A DNA stretch of 64,000 nucleotides, taken from an uncultured Lachnospiraceae bacterium. Lineage in GTDB: Bacteria; Bacillota; Clostridia; Lachnospirales; Lachnospiraceae. The stretch is taken from the NCBI GenBank assembly GCA_900317585.1, contig ONHG01000002.1:1-64000 (forward strand), read 5' to 3'. How positions within the stretch are numbered: the stretch's first letter is position 1; the number at the start of each line of letters is the position of its first letter. Positions 44,089 to 53,628 of the stretch are shown piece by piece. The position numbers and the translations under genes were made by a program. The notes beneath the pieces were generated by a model, which was given only the letters and a program-made list of their open reading frames with translations, had not been told where the DNA came from and did not search any database.

Positions 44089-45471
44089 ATGAGAGAAGTT
44101 TTGATGAATGAAAAAACAAATTTACTGCAGCTTGAAGAGCATTTTTATCAGCTCGTTGATGTAGATGAGCCGAATACTTTTAGAAATCTCTTTCCTTATT
44201 CAGAAGTTCCTAAGATAGCATTCAATGACAGAATAGTGCCTCACAATATGCCTGAGGATATCTGGATTACAGACACTACCTTCAGAGATGGCCAGCAGTC
44301 GAGAGCACCGTACACGACCGAGCAGATTGTTACCATTTATGATTATTTACATAAGCTTGGTGGCCCTAAGGGAATAATCAGACAGAGCGAGTTTTTCCTC
44401 TACAGCAAAAAGGACAGGGACGCTGTTTACAAGTGTCTCGAGAGAGGATATAAGTTCCCGGAGGTTACATCGTGGATTCGTGCCAGCAAAAAGGACTTTG
44501 AGCTTGTAAAGGATATAGGACTCAAGGAAACCGGTATACTTGTAAGCTGTTCGGATTATCATATTTTCTATAAGATGAAGATGACCAGACGCGAGGTAAT
44601 GAATATGTATCTGTCAGTCATCAGGGAGTGTCTTGAGACAGGAATAAGCCCTAGGTGCCATCTGGAGGATATCACACGTTCTGATATATATGGTTTTGTT
44701 ATTCCATTCTGTGTTGAGCTTATGAAGCTGCAGGAGGAGTACAAGATTCCGATTAAGGTGCGTGCCTGTGATACAATGGGATATGGAGTAAACTTCCCGG
44801 GAGCAGTTATACCTCGAAGCGTGCCGGGGATCATATACGGACTTAACACACATGCAGGTGTGCCTTCATCACAGATTGAGTGGCATGGACACAATGACTT
44901 TTACAAGGCAGTAAACAATTCGACTACGGCATGGCTCTACGGAGCAAGCGGCGTCAACTGTTCACTGTTTGGTATCGGAGAGAGAACCGGAAACACACCA
45001 CTTGAGGCTATGGTATTTGAGTATGCACAGCTTAAAGGCACACTCGATGGAATGGATACAACGGTTATCACAGAGTTGTCAGAGTACTTTGAGAAGGAGC
45101 TTGGATATGTGCAGCCGAGCCGTACACCTTTTGTCGGCAGAAACTTCAATGTGACGAGAGCCGGAATCCATGCTGACGGACTTCTCAAAAATGAGGAAAT
45201 TTACAACATATTCGATACAGGTAAATTCTTAAACAGACCACCTCTTGTAGCTGTGTCCAATACATCAGGACTTGCAGGAATAGCGCTGTGGATAAACACT
45301 TACTACCGCCTGCCGGATGACAGAAAAGTAGATAAGAACTCAAAGCTTGTGACCATGATAAAGAAATGGGTAGATGAGCAGTACGACGAGGGCCGTGTGA
45401 CTACCATCACAGATAATGAGCTTGTAGTTCAAATTACTGATTGCTGTAAAAAGCTTAATATAGTATTATAG
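44089..45471 (+). CDS. Re-citrate synthase-like (homocitrate/2-isopropylmalate synthase family) enzyme
   Basis: A 460-residue DRE-TIM metallolyase: D-T-T-F-R-D-G-Q-Q-S-R near 63-73, R-Q-S-E-F-F-L-Y-S-K-K-D, a metal-binding H-G-H-N-D near 265 and G-E-R-T-G-N-T-P. It closely recalls the Clostridium kluyveri Re-citrate synthase in these motifs and in A-G-I-H-A-D-G-L-L-K-N-E-E-I-Y. Condensing acetyl-CoA with oxaloacetate would supply citrate; icd two genes downstream fits a route to 2-oxoglutarate and glutamate. A homocitrate synthase role cannot be excluded. Start after CAGGAGA; an ATG at 44104 is an alternative. Confidence 0.82.
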   Translation: MREVLMNEKTNLLQLEEHFYQLVDVDEPNTFRNLFPYSEVPKIAFNDRIVPHNMPEDIWITDTTFRDGQQSRAPYTTEQIVTIYDYLHKLGGPKGIIRQSEFFLYSKKDRDAVYKCLERGYKFPEVTSWIRASKKDFELVKDIGLKETGILVSCSDYHIFYKMKMTRREVMNMYLSVIRECLETGISPRCHLEDITRSDIYGFVIPFCVELMKLQEEYKIPIKVRACDTMGYGVNFPGAVIPRSVPGIIYGLNTHAGVPSSQIEWHGHNDFYKAVNNSTTAWLYGASGVNCSLFGIGERTGNTPLEAMVFEYAQLKGTLDGMDTTVITELSEYFEKELGYVQPSRTPFVGRNFNVTRAGIHADGLLKNEEIYNIFDTGKFLNRPPLVAVSNTSGLAGIALWINTYYRLPDDRKVDKNSKLVTMIKKWVDEQYDEGRVTTITDNELVVQITDCCKKLNIVL

Positions 45472-45487
45472 TGAGGTGGATTAGTAC

Positions 45488-46147
45488 ATGTCACATGATA
45501 ATTACAGCCTGAGTGCCAGGGTATACAATCATATCAGGGATGGTATACTTGCAGGAACATTTGCAAAGGGCGATGAGCTTAAGGAAAAGAATATCGGTGA
45601 TGAGCTTGGAGTGAGCAGGACTCCCGTGAGGGAGGCACTGCGTCAGCTTGAGCTTGAGGGACTTGTGTCTATCATCCCCAATAAGGGAGCGTTCGTGGAG
45701 GGCGTTTCCACGGACGATATCAGGGATATATACGAGATAAGAGCTCTGCTTGAGGGACTTTGTGCCAGATGGGCTGCAACGAGGATATCGGATGAGCTCA
45801 TGGCGGCCATGGATGAGAATATTTATCTCACAGAGTTTCACGAGAAAAAGGGCAATGCAAAGAAGCTTCTTGAGCTGGACAATAGGTTTCATGAGCTGCT
45901 GTATGAGGCCGGCGGAAGCAAGGAGCTTATGAGGGTATTAAAGGACTATCATGAGTATGTCGGCAGAGTGAGAAAGGTGACACTCGGAGAGACAAAAAGA
46001 GCTAAAAACTCCACTCACGAGCATAAACAGATATGCGAGGCAATTAAGAATCATGACGCACTGCTGGCAGAAAAATGCGCCAGAGAGCATATAAACAATT
46101 CAAAGAAAAATATGGAACACCTTGGTTGGGAAAACCTTATTAAGTAA
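45488..46147 (+). CDS. GntR family (FadR/FCD-type) transcriptional regulator
   Basis: A 219-residue regulator. The GntR winged helix is at 9-70 ([24 protein letters not shown]), followed by an all-helical FCD effector domain with D-N-R-F-H-E-L-L and H-K-Q-I-C-E-A-I motifs. It is preceded by GTGAGGTGG and lies 16 bases after the citrate-synthase-like gene and 13 bases before icd. It probably adjusts this pathway in response to an organic acid; FCD domains typically bind carboxylates. Confidence 0.88.
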   Translation: MSHDNYSLSARVYNHIRDGILAGTFAKGDELKEKNIGDELGVSRTPVREALRQLELEGLVSIIPNKGAFVEGVSTDDIRDIYEIRALLEGLCARWAATRISDELMAAMDENIYLTEFHEKKGNAKKLLELDNRFHELLYEAGGSKELMRVLKDYHEYVGRVRKVTLGETKRAKNSTHEHKQICEAIKNHDALLAEKCAREHINNSKKNMEHLGWENLIK

Positions 46148-46160
46148 AGGAGATTTAAGA

Positions 46161-47369
46161 ATGAGCAAGATTACGATGACAACACCCCTTGTAGAGATGG
46201 ACGGAGACGAGATGACCAGAATCCTCTGGCAGATGATAAAGGATGAGCTTTTAATACCTTTTATCGATTTAAAGACAGAGTATTATGATCTGGGCTTAGA
46301 GGAGCGAAATCGTACAGATGATCAGGTGACCGTTGAATCAGCAAAGGCAACCATGAAATACGGTGTCGCAGTAAAATGTGCGACAATCACACCAAACGCA
46401 GCCAGAATGACAGAGTACAATTTAAAGGAGATGTGGAAGAGCCCTAACGGCACAATAAGAGCCATGCTTGACGGAACAGTGTTCAGAGCACCAATCGTTG
46501 TAAAGGGTATAGAGCCAAACGTAAAGACATGGGTTAAACCAATCACAATCGCTCGTCATGCATATGGTGATGTGTACAAGGCAACAGAGATGAAGGTAGC
46601 TGGTCCCGGAAAGGCTGAGCTTGTATTTACAGCAGAAGATGGAACCGAGACAAGAGAGCTAATCCATGAGTTTAAGGGAGCGGGAGTTATTCAGGGACAG
46701 CATAACTTAGACGATTCAATCGAGAGCTTTGCACATAGCTGCTTTAAGTATGCACTTGATACAAAGCAGGATTTATGGTTTGCCACAAAGGATACAATCT
46801 CAAAGAAGTATGACCATACCTTCAAGGATATCTTCCAGGAAATCTTTGATGCACAGTACAAGGATGCTTTTGAGAAGGCTGGAATTACATATTTCTACAC
46901 ACTTATTGATGATGCTGTTGCCAGAGTAATGAAATCTGAGGGTGGATTTATCTGGGCATGCAAGAACTATGACGGAGATGTAATGAGTGATATGATCTCA
47001 TCTGCATTCGGCTCACTTGCCATGATGACATCAGTGCTTGTATCCCCTCACGGATACTATGAGTATGAGGCAGCACACGGAACAGTACAGAGACACTATT
47101 ACAAGCATTTAAAGGGTGAGGAGACATCAACAAACTCTGTAGCTACTATTTTTGCTTGGACAGGAGCTCTCAGAAAGAGAGGAGAGCTTGACAAGCTTCC
47201 TGCACTTTCTGAGTTTGCAGACAAGCTTGAGGCAGCCTGCATAAAGACTATTGAGAGCGGAAAGATGACAAAGGATCTAGCGCTCATCACAACAATTGAG
47301 AATCCTACTGTTTTAAACAGCGAGGGCTTCATCAAGGCAATCAGGGAGGAGCTTGAGAAGACAATTTAA
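46161..47369 (+). CDS. icd: NADP-dependent isocitrate dehydrogenase
   Basis: A 402-residue, eukaryote-like homodimeric (type II) isocitrate dehydrogenase. The N-terminus [11 protein letters not shown], the substrate segment S-P-N-G-T-I-R and the C-terminal Y-E-A-A-H-G-T-V and N-P-T blocks are typical. It makes 2-oxoglutarate and NADPH. Start at 46161 after AAAGGAG; the longer frame from 46122 overlaps the GntR gene. Aconitase is not in this cluster. Confidence 0.95.
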   Translation: MSKITMTTPLVEMDGDEMTRILWQMIKDELLIPFIDLKTEYYDLGLEERNRTDDQVTVESAKATMKYGVAVKCATITPNAARMTEYNLKEMWKSPNGTIRAMLDGTVFRAPIVVKGIEPNVKTWVKPITIARHAYGDVYKATEMKVAGPGKAELVFTAEDGTETRELIHEFKGAGVIQGQHNLDDSIESFAHSCFKYALDTKQDLWFATKDTISKKYDHTFKDIFQEIFDAQYKDAFEKAGITYFYTLIDDAVARVMKSEGGFIWACKNYDGDVMSDMISSAFGSLAMMTSVLVSPHGYYEYEAAHGTVQRHYYKHLKGEETSTNSVATIFAWTGALRKRGELDKLPALSEFADKLEAACIKTIESGKMTKDLALITTIENPTVLNSEGFIKAIREELEKTI

Positions 47370-47432
47370 TCTGAAACTTGGTTTTTACTTTAGATTATGA
47401 TATAACCCGGGAATAATTATAAATTTTTTGAA

Positions 47433-47448
47433 TGTTAAATTCTTAACA
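47433..47448. promoter_or_regulatory. Rex operator
   Basis: TGTTAA-ATTC-TTAACA (47433-47448) is a perfect dyad matching the clostridial Rex consensus TTGTTAA-N4-TTAACAA. It ends two bases before the -35 of the rex promoter, indicating autoregulation by the NADH/NAD ratio. Confidence 0.85.
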
Positions 47449-47450
47449 CA

Positions 47451-47479
47451 TTGACAGATGACCTTCAAAAAATTATAAT
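47451..47479 (+). promoter_or_regulatory. Consensus sigma-A promoter of the rex operon
   Basis: TTGACA (47451-47456), exactly 17 bases, TATAAT (47474-47479); both hexamers are perfect consensus. Confidence 0.9.
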
Positions 47480-47539
47480 TAGTCTTGGGTTTTTGTCTTT
47501 AAAATAGAAATGACATCCTGATGATTGGAGGAATAGGAC

Positions 47540-48178
47540 TTGAGTAAAGAAATATCACAGGCGGTTATCAGACGACTGCCACGATACTATAGATATCTCG
47601 GAGAGCTTTTAGATGAGGGAGTGGAGCGTATTTCATCAAACGATCTGAGTCACAGAATGAAGGTTACAGCTTCGCAAATCAGACAGGATCTCAACAATTT
47701 CGGAGGCTTTGGACAGCAGGGATACGGATACAATGTTCAGTTCCTCTACGAGGAAATAGGAAAGATAATGGGACTTGACACTGAGCATAGAATAATTATC
47801 ATCGGTGCAGGTAATCTGGGACAGGCTCTTGCCAATTATGTAAAGTTTGAAAAGCTTGGTTTTGTGATCACGGCCCTCTTTGATGTGAATCCTGAGCTTT
47901 CAGGAAAGAGTGTGCGAGGCATTCCAATCCTTATGCTAAATGAGCTGGGAGAGTATTGCAGGACACACAGGGTGGATATTGCTGCGCTTACCATGCCAAA
48001 GTCAAAGGCTGATACCATTGCGTCAAAGCTTGTTGAACTGGGGATAAAGGCTATATGGAATTTCGCTCATGTGGACCTTGAAATACCTGACAAGGATGTG
48101 GTTGTGGAGAGTGTACATCTGTCTGACAGCCTTATGCAGCTAAGCTACAATATTGTAAAAAATTCCAAAAATAAATAG
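47540..48178 (+). CDS. rex: Redox-sensing transcriptional repressor Rex
   Basis: A 212-residue Rex. The N-terminal winged helix (S-Q-A-V-I-R-R-L-P-R-Y-Y-R-Y-L, then I-R-Q-D-L-N-N-F-G-G-F-G-Q-Q-G-Y-G-Y) precedes a Rossmann domain with I-I-I-G-A-G-N-L-G-Q-A-L near 90 and a C-terminal swapped helix. It represses fermentation genes at low NADH. TTG start after TTGGAGG. Heads an operon and has its own operator. Confidence 0.96.
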   Translation: MSKEISQAVIRRLPRYYRYLGELLDEGVERISSNDLSHRMKVTASQIRQDLNNFGGFGQQGYGYNVQFLYEEIGKIMGLDTEHRIIIIGAGNLGQALANYVKFEKLGFVITALFDVNPELSGKSVRGIPILMLNELGEYCRTHRVDIAALTMPKSKADTIASKLVELGIKAIWNFAHVDLEIPDKDVVVESVHLSDSLMQLSYNIVKNSKNK

Positions 48179-48190
48179 AGGGTGAGTTTT

Positions 48191-48832
48191 ATGAATGATA
48201 AAAAAGATTTTGAGGCTGCATTAAAAGGAAAAAACGTGCCTTTACTGGTTTTAGACCAGAAATGGCACAGGCTTTTTGCCATTCATGGTAAGACCGATGA
48301 AATATCAGCCACGGAAAAAGAACTGGATGAGCTGTTGAAGCTGCAGGGAAAGTACAATAATGAGCTTAAGGATTTGAAGAAGCTTAAGTCAAAGACCATG
48401 ACAAATATTGTCGCCAACATGGGCGATGACGGAGATGAAAAGCGCGACAAGGATAAGCAGCTTATAGATGAGATAAATGAGAAAGCCGACAATATCGAGG
48501 GAGAACTTATTGAAATCCAAAAGAATATAAAAGCAGTTAATGACAGGCTGATGCTTTTGTCGATGGATTACTTCAGTGAAAAAATCGAGAAAAACAAACT
48601 AGAATCAAAAGAAATTGACGACTGGATTGCAAATATAAGAGTTGAGCTCAAAAAGAATGTAATCAGGAAACAGAACAGAGATATCAACAACAGGGAGATT
48701 TATTCATATCTTCATGATATTTTTGGCGCTGAGGTTTTGGATCTTTTTGATATTGAATATGACGATCCTATGGTCTTTAATGCCAATAATGCAAAGGCTG
48801 ATAATGCAAACAATGAGAATAAGGGGAATTGA
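48191..48832 (+). CDS. Coiled-coil protein of unknown function
   Basis: A 213-residue highly charged protein, mainly helical, with a predicted coiled coil at about 30-120 (E-L-D-E-L-L-K-L-Q-G-K-Y-N-N-E-L-K-D-L-K-K) and an asparagine/alanine-rich tail. A conserved-looking D-Q-K-W-H-R-L-F lies near the N-terminus. I recognise no named family. Start ATG 48191 after AGAGGGTGAG. It sits between rex and nnr in the operon, overlapping the latter's upstream TTG. Confidence 0.7.
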   Translation: MNDKKDFEAALKGKNVPLLVLDQKWHRLFAIHGKTDEISATEKELDELLKLQGKYNNELKDLKKLKSKTMTNIVANMGDDGDEKRDKDKQLIDEINEKADNIEGELIEIQKNIKAVNDRLMLLSMDYFSEKIEKNKLESKEIDDWIANIRVELKKNVIRKQNRDINNREIYSYLHDIFGAEVLDLFDIEYDDPMVFNANNAKADNANNENKGN

Positions 48833-48834
48833 TA

Positions 48835-50337
48835 TTGGAATATATTGTTACAGGTAATGAAATGAAGCTTCTGGACGATACAACATCACAGGTCTTTTTG
48901 GTTCCTTCGGTGGTGCTGATGGAGCAGGCTGCGGCCGGTGTTGTCCGGGAGCTTGTTGCATGTTTTGATAAATCAAAGGAGTTTGCCGTGATATGCGGCA
49001 GAGGCAATAATGCAGGAGACGGTATCGCGATAGCAAGACTTTTAAATCAGGCCGGATACAGATGCATGGTGTACTATGCTTTTGGCACAGATGAGGCAGG
49101 AAGCGAGCTCTTTGAGCTGCAGAAAAATATATACGCAAGGTATGGCTTCAAGGTGGCCTCTGATATTGAGAGTGTGTGTAAAAGTGACGTAATAATAGAT
49201 GCACTGTTTGGCACAGGGCTTAAGCGAGCCATAGAAGGCTCTTTAGCAGATGTGATTTCAGCCGTTAACAAGGCAAATGCTTACAGGGTGGCGGTCGACG
49301 TGCCGTCGGGAGTGGATTCTGATAAAGGACATGTGATGGGATGCACTTTTAAAGCAGATTTCACATATACTTTTTCTTATAAGAAGACAGGACTTCTCCT
49401 GTGGCCGGGCTGTGATTATTGCGGTCTGGTTAAGGTGGTGCCTATAGGCATAGATGACCACAGCTTTTGTGGTAATCTGCCATCAGTAAGGGCTCTTGAT
49501 GAGTCTGATTTAAAGAAGCTTGATAACAGACCGGTACACTCCAACAAGGGAACTTTCGGAAAACTGTTAGTTATTGCAGGAAGCCGCAATATGGCAGGTG
49601 CGGCGGTGCTTTCGGCAAAGGCTGCATATAAAAGCGGAGCAGGGCTTGTGAAAATTATAACGCCGGAGTGCAACCGCTTAATAATCCAATGTGCTTTGCC
49701 GGAAGCACTGCTTTGTACTGATATCACGTCAGCTAAAGCACTTGAGACAGAGCTTGAGTGGGCAGATGCAGTGGTGATAGGTCCAGGTCTTTCAAAGTCT
49801 GATAATGCCAAAATGTTAGTTGAAACAGTACTAAAAACAGCAGAGATACCTCTTGTGATTGATGCGGATGCGCTTAATATCATATCAGAAAGCATGGCAC
49901 TGCTTAAGGAACATAAAATGCCTGTCATAGTGACTCCACACCTGGGCGAGATGTCCAGACTTACAGGATACAGTATTCCACATATACAGGAGGATATCAT
50001 CGGTGTGGCAGGGGAGTTTGCAAGCTTGTACAATGTGACTTGTGTGCTTAAGGATTTTCGTACGATTATCGCAGCGGCTGATGGAGAAAAGTTTATCAAT
50101 CTGTCCGGCAACTGCGGTATGGCAACAGCCGGAAGCGGAGATGTGCTAAGCGGTATCGTGGGAGGTCTTCTGGTACAGTGGCATGACACGAAAAAGGCCG
50201 CGGTGTACGGTGCATTTATTCATGGACTTGCCGGTGATATGGCATTTGACAATACCGGCTCTTATGGTATGATAGCAAGTGATATTATTGATGGATTAGA
50301 TGAAGTTTGGATTAAGGTGGAAAAAAATGGCAATTAA
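48835..50337 (+). CDS. nnr: Bifunctional NAD(P)HX epimerase/dehydratase
   Basis: A 500-residue metabolite-repair enzyme. The N-terminal YjeF_N epimerase half (~1-210) has I-C-G-R-G-N-N-A-G-D-G and V-A-V-D-V-P-S-G-V; the C-terminal ribokinase-like dehydratase half has G-K-L-L-V-I-A-G-S, I-D-A-D-A-L-N and A-G-S-G-D-V-L-S-G. It rescues hydrated NADH and NADPH. I prefer TTG 48835 (8 bases after AAGGGG) over TTG 48829. Ends 11 bases inside alr. Confidence 0.93.
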   Translation: MEYIVTGNEMKLLDDTTSQVFLVPSVVLMEQAAAGVVRELVACFDKSKEFAVICGRGNNAGDGIAIARLLNQAGYRCMVYYAFGTDEAGSELFELQKNIYARYGFKVASDIESVCKSDVIIDALFGTGLKRAIEGSLADVISAVNKANAYRVAVDVPSGVDSDKGHVMGCTFKADFTYTFSYKKTGLLLWPGCDYCGLVKVVPIGIDDHSFCGNLPSVRALDESDLKKLDNRPVHSNKGTFGKLLVIAGSRNMAGAAVLSAKAAYKSGAGLVKIITPECNRLIIQCALPEALLCTDITSAKALETELEWADAVVIGPGLSKSDNAKMLVETVLKTAEIPLVIDADALNIISESMALLKEHKMPVIVTPHLGEMSRLTGYSIPHIQEDIIGVAGEFASLYNVTCVLKDFRTIIAAADGEKFINLSGNCGMATAGSGDVLSGIVGGLLVQWHDTKKAAVYGAFIHGLAGDMAFDNTGSYGMIASDIIDGLDEVWIKVEKNGN

Positions 50338-51457
50338 CAGAATCAGAGCAGATATAGATCTAGATGCAATTTTATATAATATGGAGTCGATGCACAATAA
50401 GCTAAAGCCGGGGACAATGATGGCAGCAGTCGTAAAGGCTGATGGTTACGGCCACGGTGCTGAGGCTGTTTCAGAGGTATTGGAGCCGCTTCCGTATCTG
50501 TGGGGATATGCCGTTGCTACAAGCAACGAGGCAATGCAGCTTATCGCAGCAGGCAGAAAAAAGCCGATACTTATTTTAGGACTCAGCTTCCCGGAGCAGT
50601 TTGAGGAGATAGTGGACAACGATGTGCGCCCGGCGGTATGTACATATGAGACAGCTAAGGAGCTATCGCGTATCGCTGTCGCTAAGAATAAAACCTGTAA
50701 GATACATATCAAGATAGATACCGGTATGTGCCGTATAGGCTTTCAGGTGACCGAGAAAAGTGCAGATATTATTGCACAGATTGCTAAGCTGCCGAATATT
50801 ATGATAGAGGGAATATTCACTCACTTTGCAAGGGCAGATGAGCTGTCAAAGGAGCCTGCCTTTGAGCAGTTTGAGCTTTTTAAGAGAATGATAGCTCTTG
50901 TTGAGGCAAGAGGAGTCGAGATCCCGATTAAGCACTGCTCAAACAGTGCGGGAATAGTAGAAATCCCTGAGTGCAATATGGATATGGTCAGAGCCGGCAT
51001 CACACTTTATGGTCTGTGGCCGTCAGAGGAGGTAGACAAGAGTAAAATCTCCCTAAAGCCTGTCATGTCACTGCACAGCAGGGTTGCTTATGTAAAGGAA
51101 CTTGAGCCGGGCAGGCACATAAGCTACGGCGGCACATTTACGGTAGAGCATCATATGAGGATAGCAACTGTCCCGGTAGGATATGGTGATGGATATTCAA
51201 GAGGGCTTTCAAACAAGGGCTGGGTTCTCATAAAAGGAAAAAAGGCGCCTATATGCGGAAGGGTCTGTATGGATCAGTTTATGGTTGATGTGACAGACAT
51301 ACCCGATGTGAAAATAGGTGATGCAGTTACTCTGCTCGGTAAAGACGGGGATGAGACAATCACTATGGAGCAGTTAGGTGAGCTTTCAGGCAGATTCAAC
51401 TATGAGTTTGCATGTCTTATCACACCGCGTGTTCCAAGAATCTACCACAAAAACTAA
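50327..51457 (+). CDS. alr: Alanine racemase
   Basis: A 376-residue PLP enzyme making D-alanine for peptidoglycan. The PLP lysine is K37 in V-V-K-A-D-G-Y-G-H-G; the opposite-face tyrosine region H-I-S-Y-G-G-T-F and V-C-M-D-Q-F-M-V-D-V lie in the C-terminal domain. The start at 50327 after AAGGTGG overlaps nnr, indicating coupling; an earlier ATG at 50300 overlaps further. Order nnr-alr-mazF recalls B. subtilis. Confidence 0.95.
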   Translation: MAINRIRADIDLDAILYNMESMHNKLKPGTMMAAVVKADGYGHGAEAVSEVLEPLPYLWGYAVATSNEAMQLIAAGRKKPILILGLSFPEQFEEIVDNDVRPAVCTYETAKELSRIAVAKNKTCKIHIKIDTGMCRIGFQVTEKSADIIAQIAKLPNIMIEGIFTHFARADELSKEPAFEQFELFKRMIALVEARGVEIPIKHCSNSAGIVEIPECNMDMVRAGITLYGLWPSEEVDKSKISLKPVMSLHSRVAYVKELEPGRHISYGGTFTVEHHMRIATVPVGYGDGYSRGLSNKGWVLIKGKKAPICGRVCMDQFMVDVTDIPDVKIGDAVTLLGKDGDETITMEQLGELSGRFNYEFACLITPRVPRIYHKN

Positions 51458-51535
51458 AAAAGTGTAACTTTTAAGAATACACTCGAAAAATCTGGAGATA
51501 CTTTTTGTATACCATAATATGGAGTGTATTCGTGT

Positions 51536-51883
51536 ATGATTATTCAAAGAGGAGATATTTATTACGCTGATTTAAGGCCTGTTGTAGGCTCAGAGCAGGG
51601 CGGGATAAGACCTGTCCTTATAATACAAAATGATGTCGGAAACAGACACAGCCCGACAGTAATCTGTGCAGCCATAACCTCGCAGATGCATAAAGCAAAG
51701 CTGCCTACCCACGTGGAGCTTGCCAGCAAGGAGTATGCGCTTGCGAAGGATTCGGTTGTACTTTTAGAGCAGCTTCGCACAATCGACAAAAAAAGACTTA
51801 AGGATAAGGTGTGCCATCTTGATGAGGACACACTGCTTAAAATAGACAGGGCGCTTGAAATCAGCTTAGAACTTATTACATAG
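51536..51883 (+). CDS. MazF/EndoA-type mRNA interferase, without a visible antitoxin
   Basis: A 115-residue MazF/PemK-type toxin: [14 protein letters not shown] at the start, [16 protein letters not shown] with the catalytic arginine, the T-V-I-C-A-A-I-T-S strand with the catalytic threonine/serine, and the L-E-Q-L-R-T-I-D-K motif. It would cleave mRNA at short sequences. In B. subtilis, alr is followed by the antitoxin ndoAI before ndoA; here only 78 bases separate alr and this gene, too few for it. GGAG at 51521 supports the start. Confidence 0.92.
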   Translation: MIIQRGDIYYADLRPVVGSEQGGIRPVLIIQNDVGNRHSPTVICAAITSQMHKAKLPTHVELASKEYALAKDSVVLLEQLRTIDKKRLKDKVCHLDEDTLLKIDRALEISLELIT

Positions 51884-51898
51884 GATAATAAAAATATT

Positions 51899-52810
51899 AT
51901 GTTATATGCAATTATAATTTTATCAATACTTGTAGTGATACTTCTTTCGTGTATTGGAGTATTGCTCTACGGAATGAAAAACAACAAAAAGACTCTCGAT
52001 GGAATACTTGGGAATGATGATGTCACAGAGGAAGAAATTATTTCCATGGTCAGGGAGGGACACGAGCAGGGCACAATCCTTGCGTCTGAGGCAGAACTGA
52101 TACACAATGTGTTTGAGTTTGATGATAAGGAAGTAAAGGATATCATGACTCACCGCAAGAATATCGTAAGCCTCGACGGTAATATGTCCTTTATCGATGC
52201 CATCGAATTTATCATAGATACAGGCAAATCACGCTTTCCGGTCTATGAAAACGATGTTGACAGTATCATCGGAGTCTTACATATCAAGGATGCTTTTACG
52301 TTTTTTGAAAAAAATGAGGTTTACCGCAGCAGTATCAAGGACATAGACGGGCTTATCAGGCCGGTGGACTTCATACCCGAGACGGTAAATATCAATGATC
52401 TGTTCAAGAAGATGCAGTCTAAAAAGAGTCATCTTGCGATGGTAGTGGATGAGTATGGACAGATATCGGGACTTATCGCGATGGAGGATATACTTGAGGA
52501 GCTTGTCGGAAACATAGAGGATGAGCACGATGAGGAAGAAAACTATATCAGAAAGAATGATGACGAGACATTTATCATGGACGGCATGACTGAGTTTTCC
52601 GATGTGAAGGAGGCGCTGGCACTGCCTGTTGATGATGATGCCTACGAGACGCTTAACGGTTTTATCATATCGCTTTCGGATAAGATTCCGGAGGAAGGGG
52701 ATAAGACTGTTATTAGCGCGTATGGCTATAAATTTTCTGTCATGAGCGTGGAGGATAAGGTTATTAAGCAGGTAATGATTAAGAAACTTGCGCCGGAAGA
52801 GAAAAAATGA
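51899..52810 (+). CDS. Hemolysin-like CBS/CorC_HlyC domain protein
   Basis: A 303-residue protein with one N-terminal membrane helix (2-24), a short linker, two CBS domains (~80-200, with I-M-T-H-R, S-R-F-P-V-Y and [13 protein letters not shown]) and a C-terminal CorC_HlyC domain (~215-298). The DUF21/CNNM transporter domain usual before the CBS pair is absent. Such soluble-type proteins are linked to magnesium/cobalt homeostasis, by analogy only. It follows mazF by 15 bases. Confidence 0.85.
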   Translation: MLYAIIILSILVVILLSCIGVLLYGMKNNKKTLDGILGNDDVTEEEIISMVREGHEQGTILASEAELIHNVFEFDDKEVKDIMTHRKNIVSLDGNMSFIDAIEFIIDTGKSRFPVYENDVDSIIGVLHIKDAFTFFEKNEVYRSSIKDIDGLIRPVDFIPETVNINDLFKKMQSKKSHLAMVVDEYGQISGLIAMEDILEELVGNIEDEHDEEENYIRKNDDETFIMDGMTEFSDVKEALALPVDDDAYETLNGFIISLSDKIPEEGDKTVISAYGYKFSVMSVEDKVIKQVMIKKLAPEEKK

Positions 52811-52859
52811 TATTATAAGGTATGGATTATTTTTAAAAGTAGAAAAGAGGATACAAATT

Positions 52860-53588
52860 ATGTCAGGACATTCTAAATTTGCGAATATCAAGCATAAGAA
52901 AGAGAAAAATGATGCTGCAAAGGGCAAAATCTTTACAATGATCGGTAGAGAACTCGCAGTTGCAGTTAAAGAGGGAGGACCGGATCCGGCCAATAACTTC
53001 AAGCTTGCACAGGTAGTTGCCAAGGCAAAGGCCAACAACATGCCAAACGATACAATCGAAAGAGGTATCAAAAAGGCAGCAGGAGACGGCAACAGTGTAA
53101 ACTATGAGACAGCTACATATGAGGGCTATGGACCATCAGGCACGGCTATTATCGTAAAGTGTCTTACAGACAATAAGAACCGTACAGCGGCCAATGTCCG
53201 TAATGCTTTCACAAAGGGACATGGAAGCATCGGTACACAGGGTTGTGTATCTTACATGTTTGACGAGAAGGGTCAGATCATCATTGACAAGGAAGAGTGC
53301 GATATGGATGCAGATGATCTTATGATGCAGGCACTCGATGCAGGCGCTGAGGATTTCGCCGATGAGGAGGACAGCTACGAGATTACAACTGCACCTGCTG
53401 ATTTTGATGCAGTCAGGGCTGCTCTTGAGGAGGCTGGCATCACAATGGCTTCAGCAGAGGTCACAATGATTCCACAGACATATGTCACACTGACAGATGA
53501 AGCTGATATCACGAATATCGGCCGTATCTTAGACCTTCTTGACGATGATGACGACGTCCAGGAAGTATACCACAATTGGGAAGAGTAA
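52860..53588 (+). CDS. YebC/PmpR family protein
   Basis: A 242-residue member of the YebC family of three-domain proteins. Hallmarks are the N-terminal [28 protein letters not shown] and Y-E-G-Y-G-P. Members have been described as transcription regulators and, more recently, as translation factors relieving stalls. Start at 52860 after AGAGGAT; the longer frame from 52788 overlaps the upstream gene. Confidence 0.95.
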   Translation: MSGHSKFANIKHKKEKNDAAKGKIFTMIGRELAVAVKEGGPDPANNFKLAQVVAKAKANNMPNDTIERGIKKAAGDGNSVNYETATYEGYGPSGTAIIVKCLTDNKNRTAANVRNAFTKGHGSIGTQGCVSYMFDEKGQIIIDKEECDMDADDLMMQALDAGAEDFADEEDSYEITTAPADFDAVRAALEEAGITMASAEVTMIPQTYVTLTDEADITNIGRILDLLDDDDDVQEVYHNWEE

Positions 53589-53628
53589 ACTAAATATTAT
53601 ATATCACGGGTTTTAGCGGGAGGAGAAT

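Noticed and set aside
44089-45471. leuA (2-isopropylmalate synthase)
   Set aside because: The motifs match the Re-citrate synthase group better and the neighbours are GntR and icd, not leuBCD.
51458-51535. Possible antitoxin ORF between alr and mazF
   Set aside because: No start-to-stop frame of useful length is seen in the 78-base gap on the plus strand.
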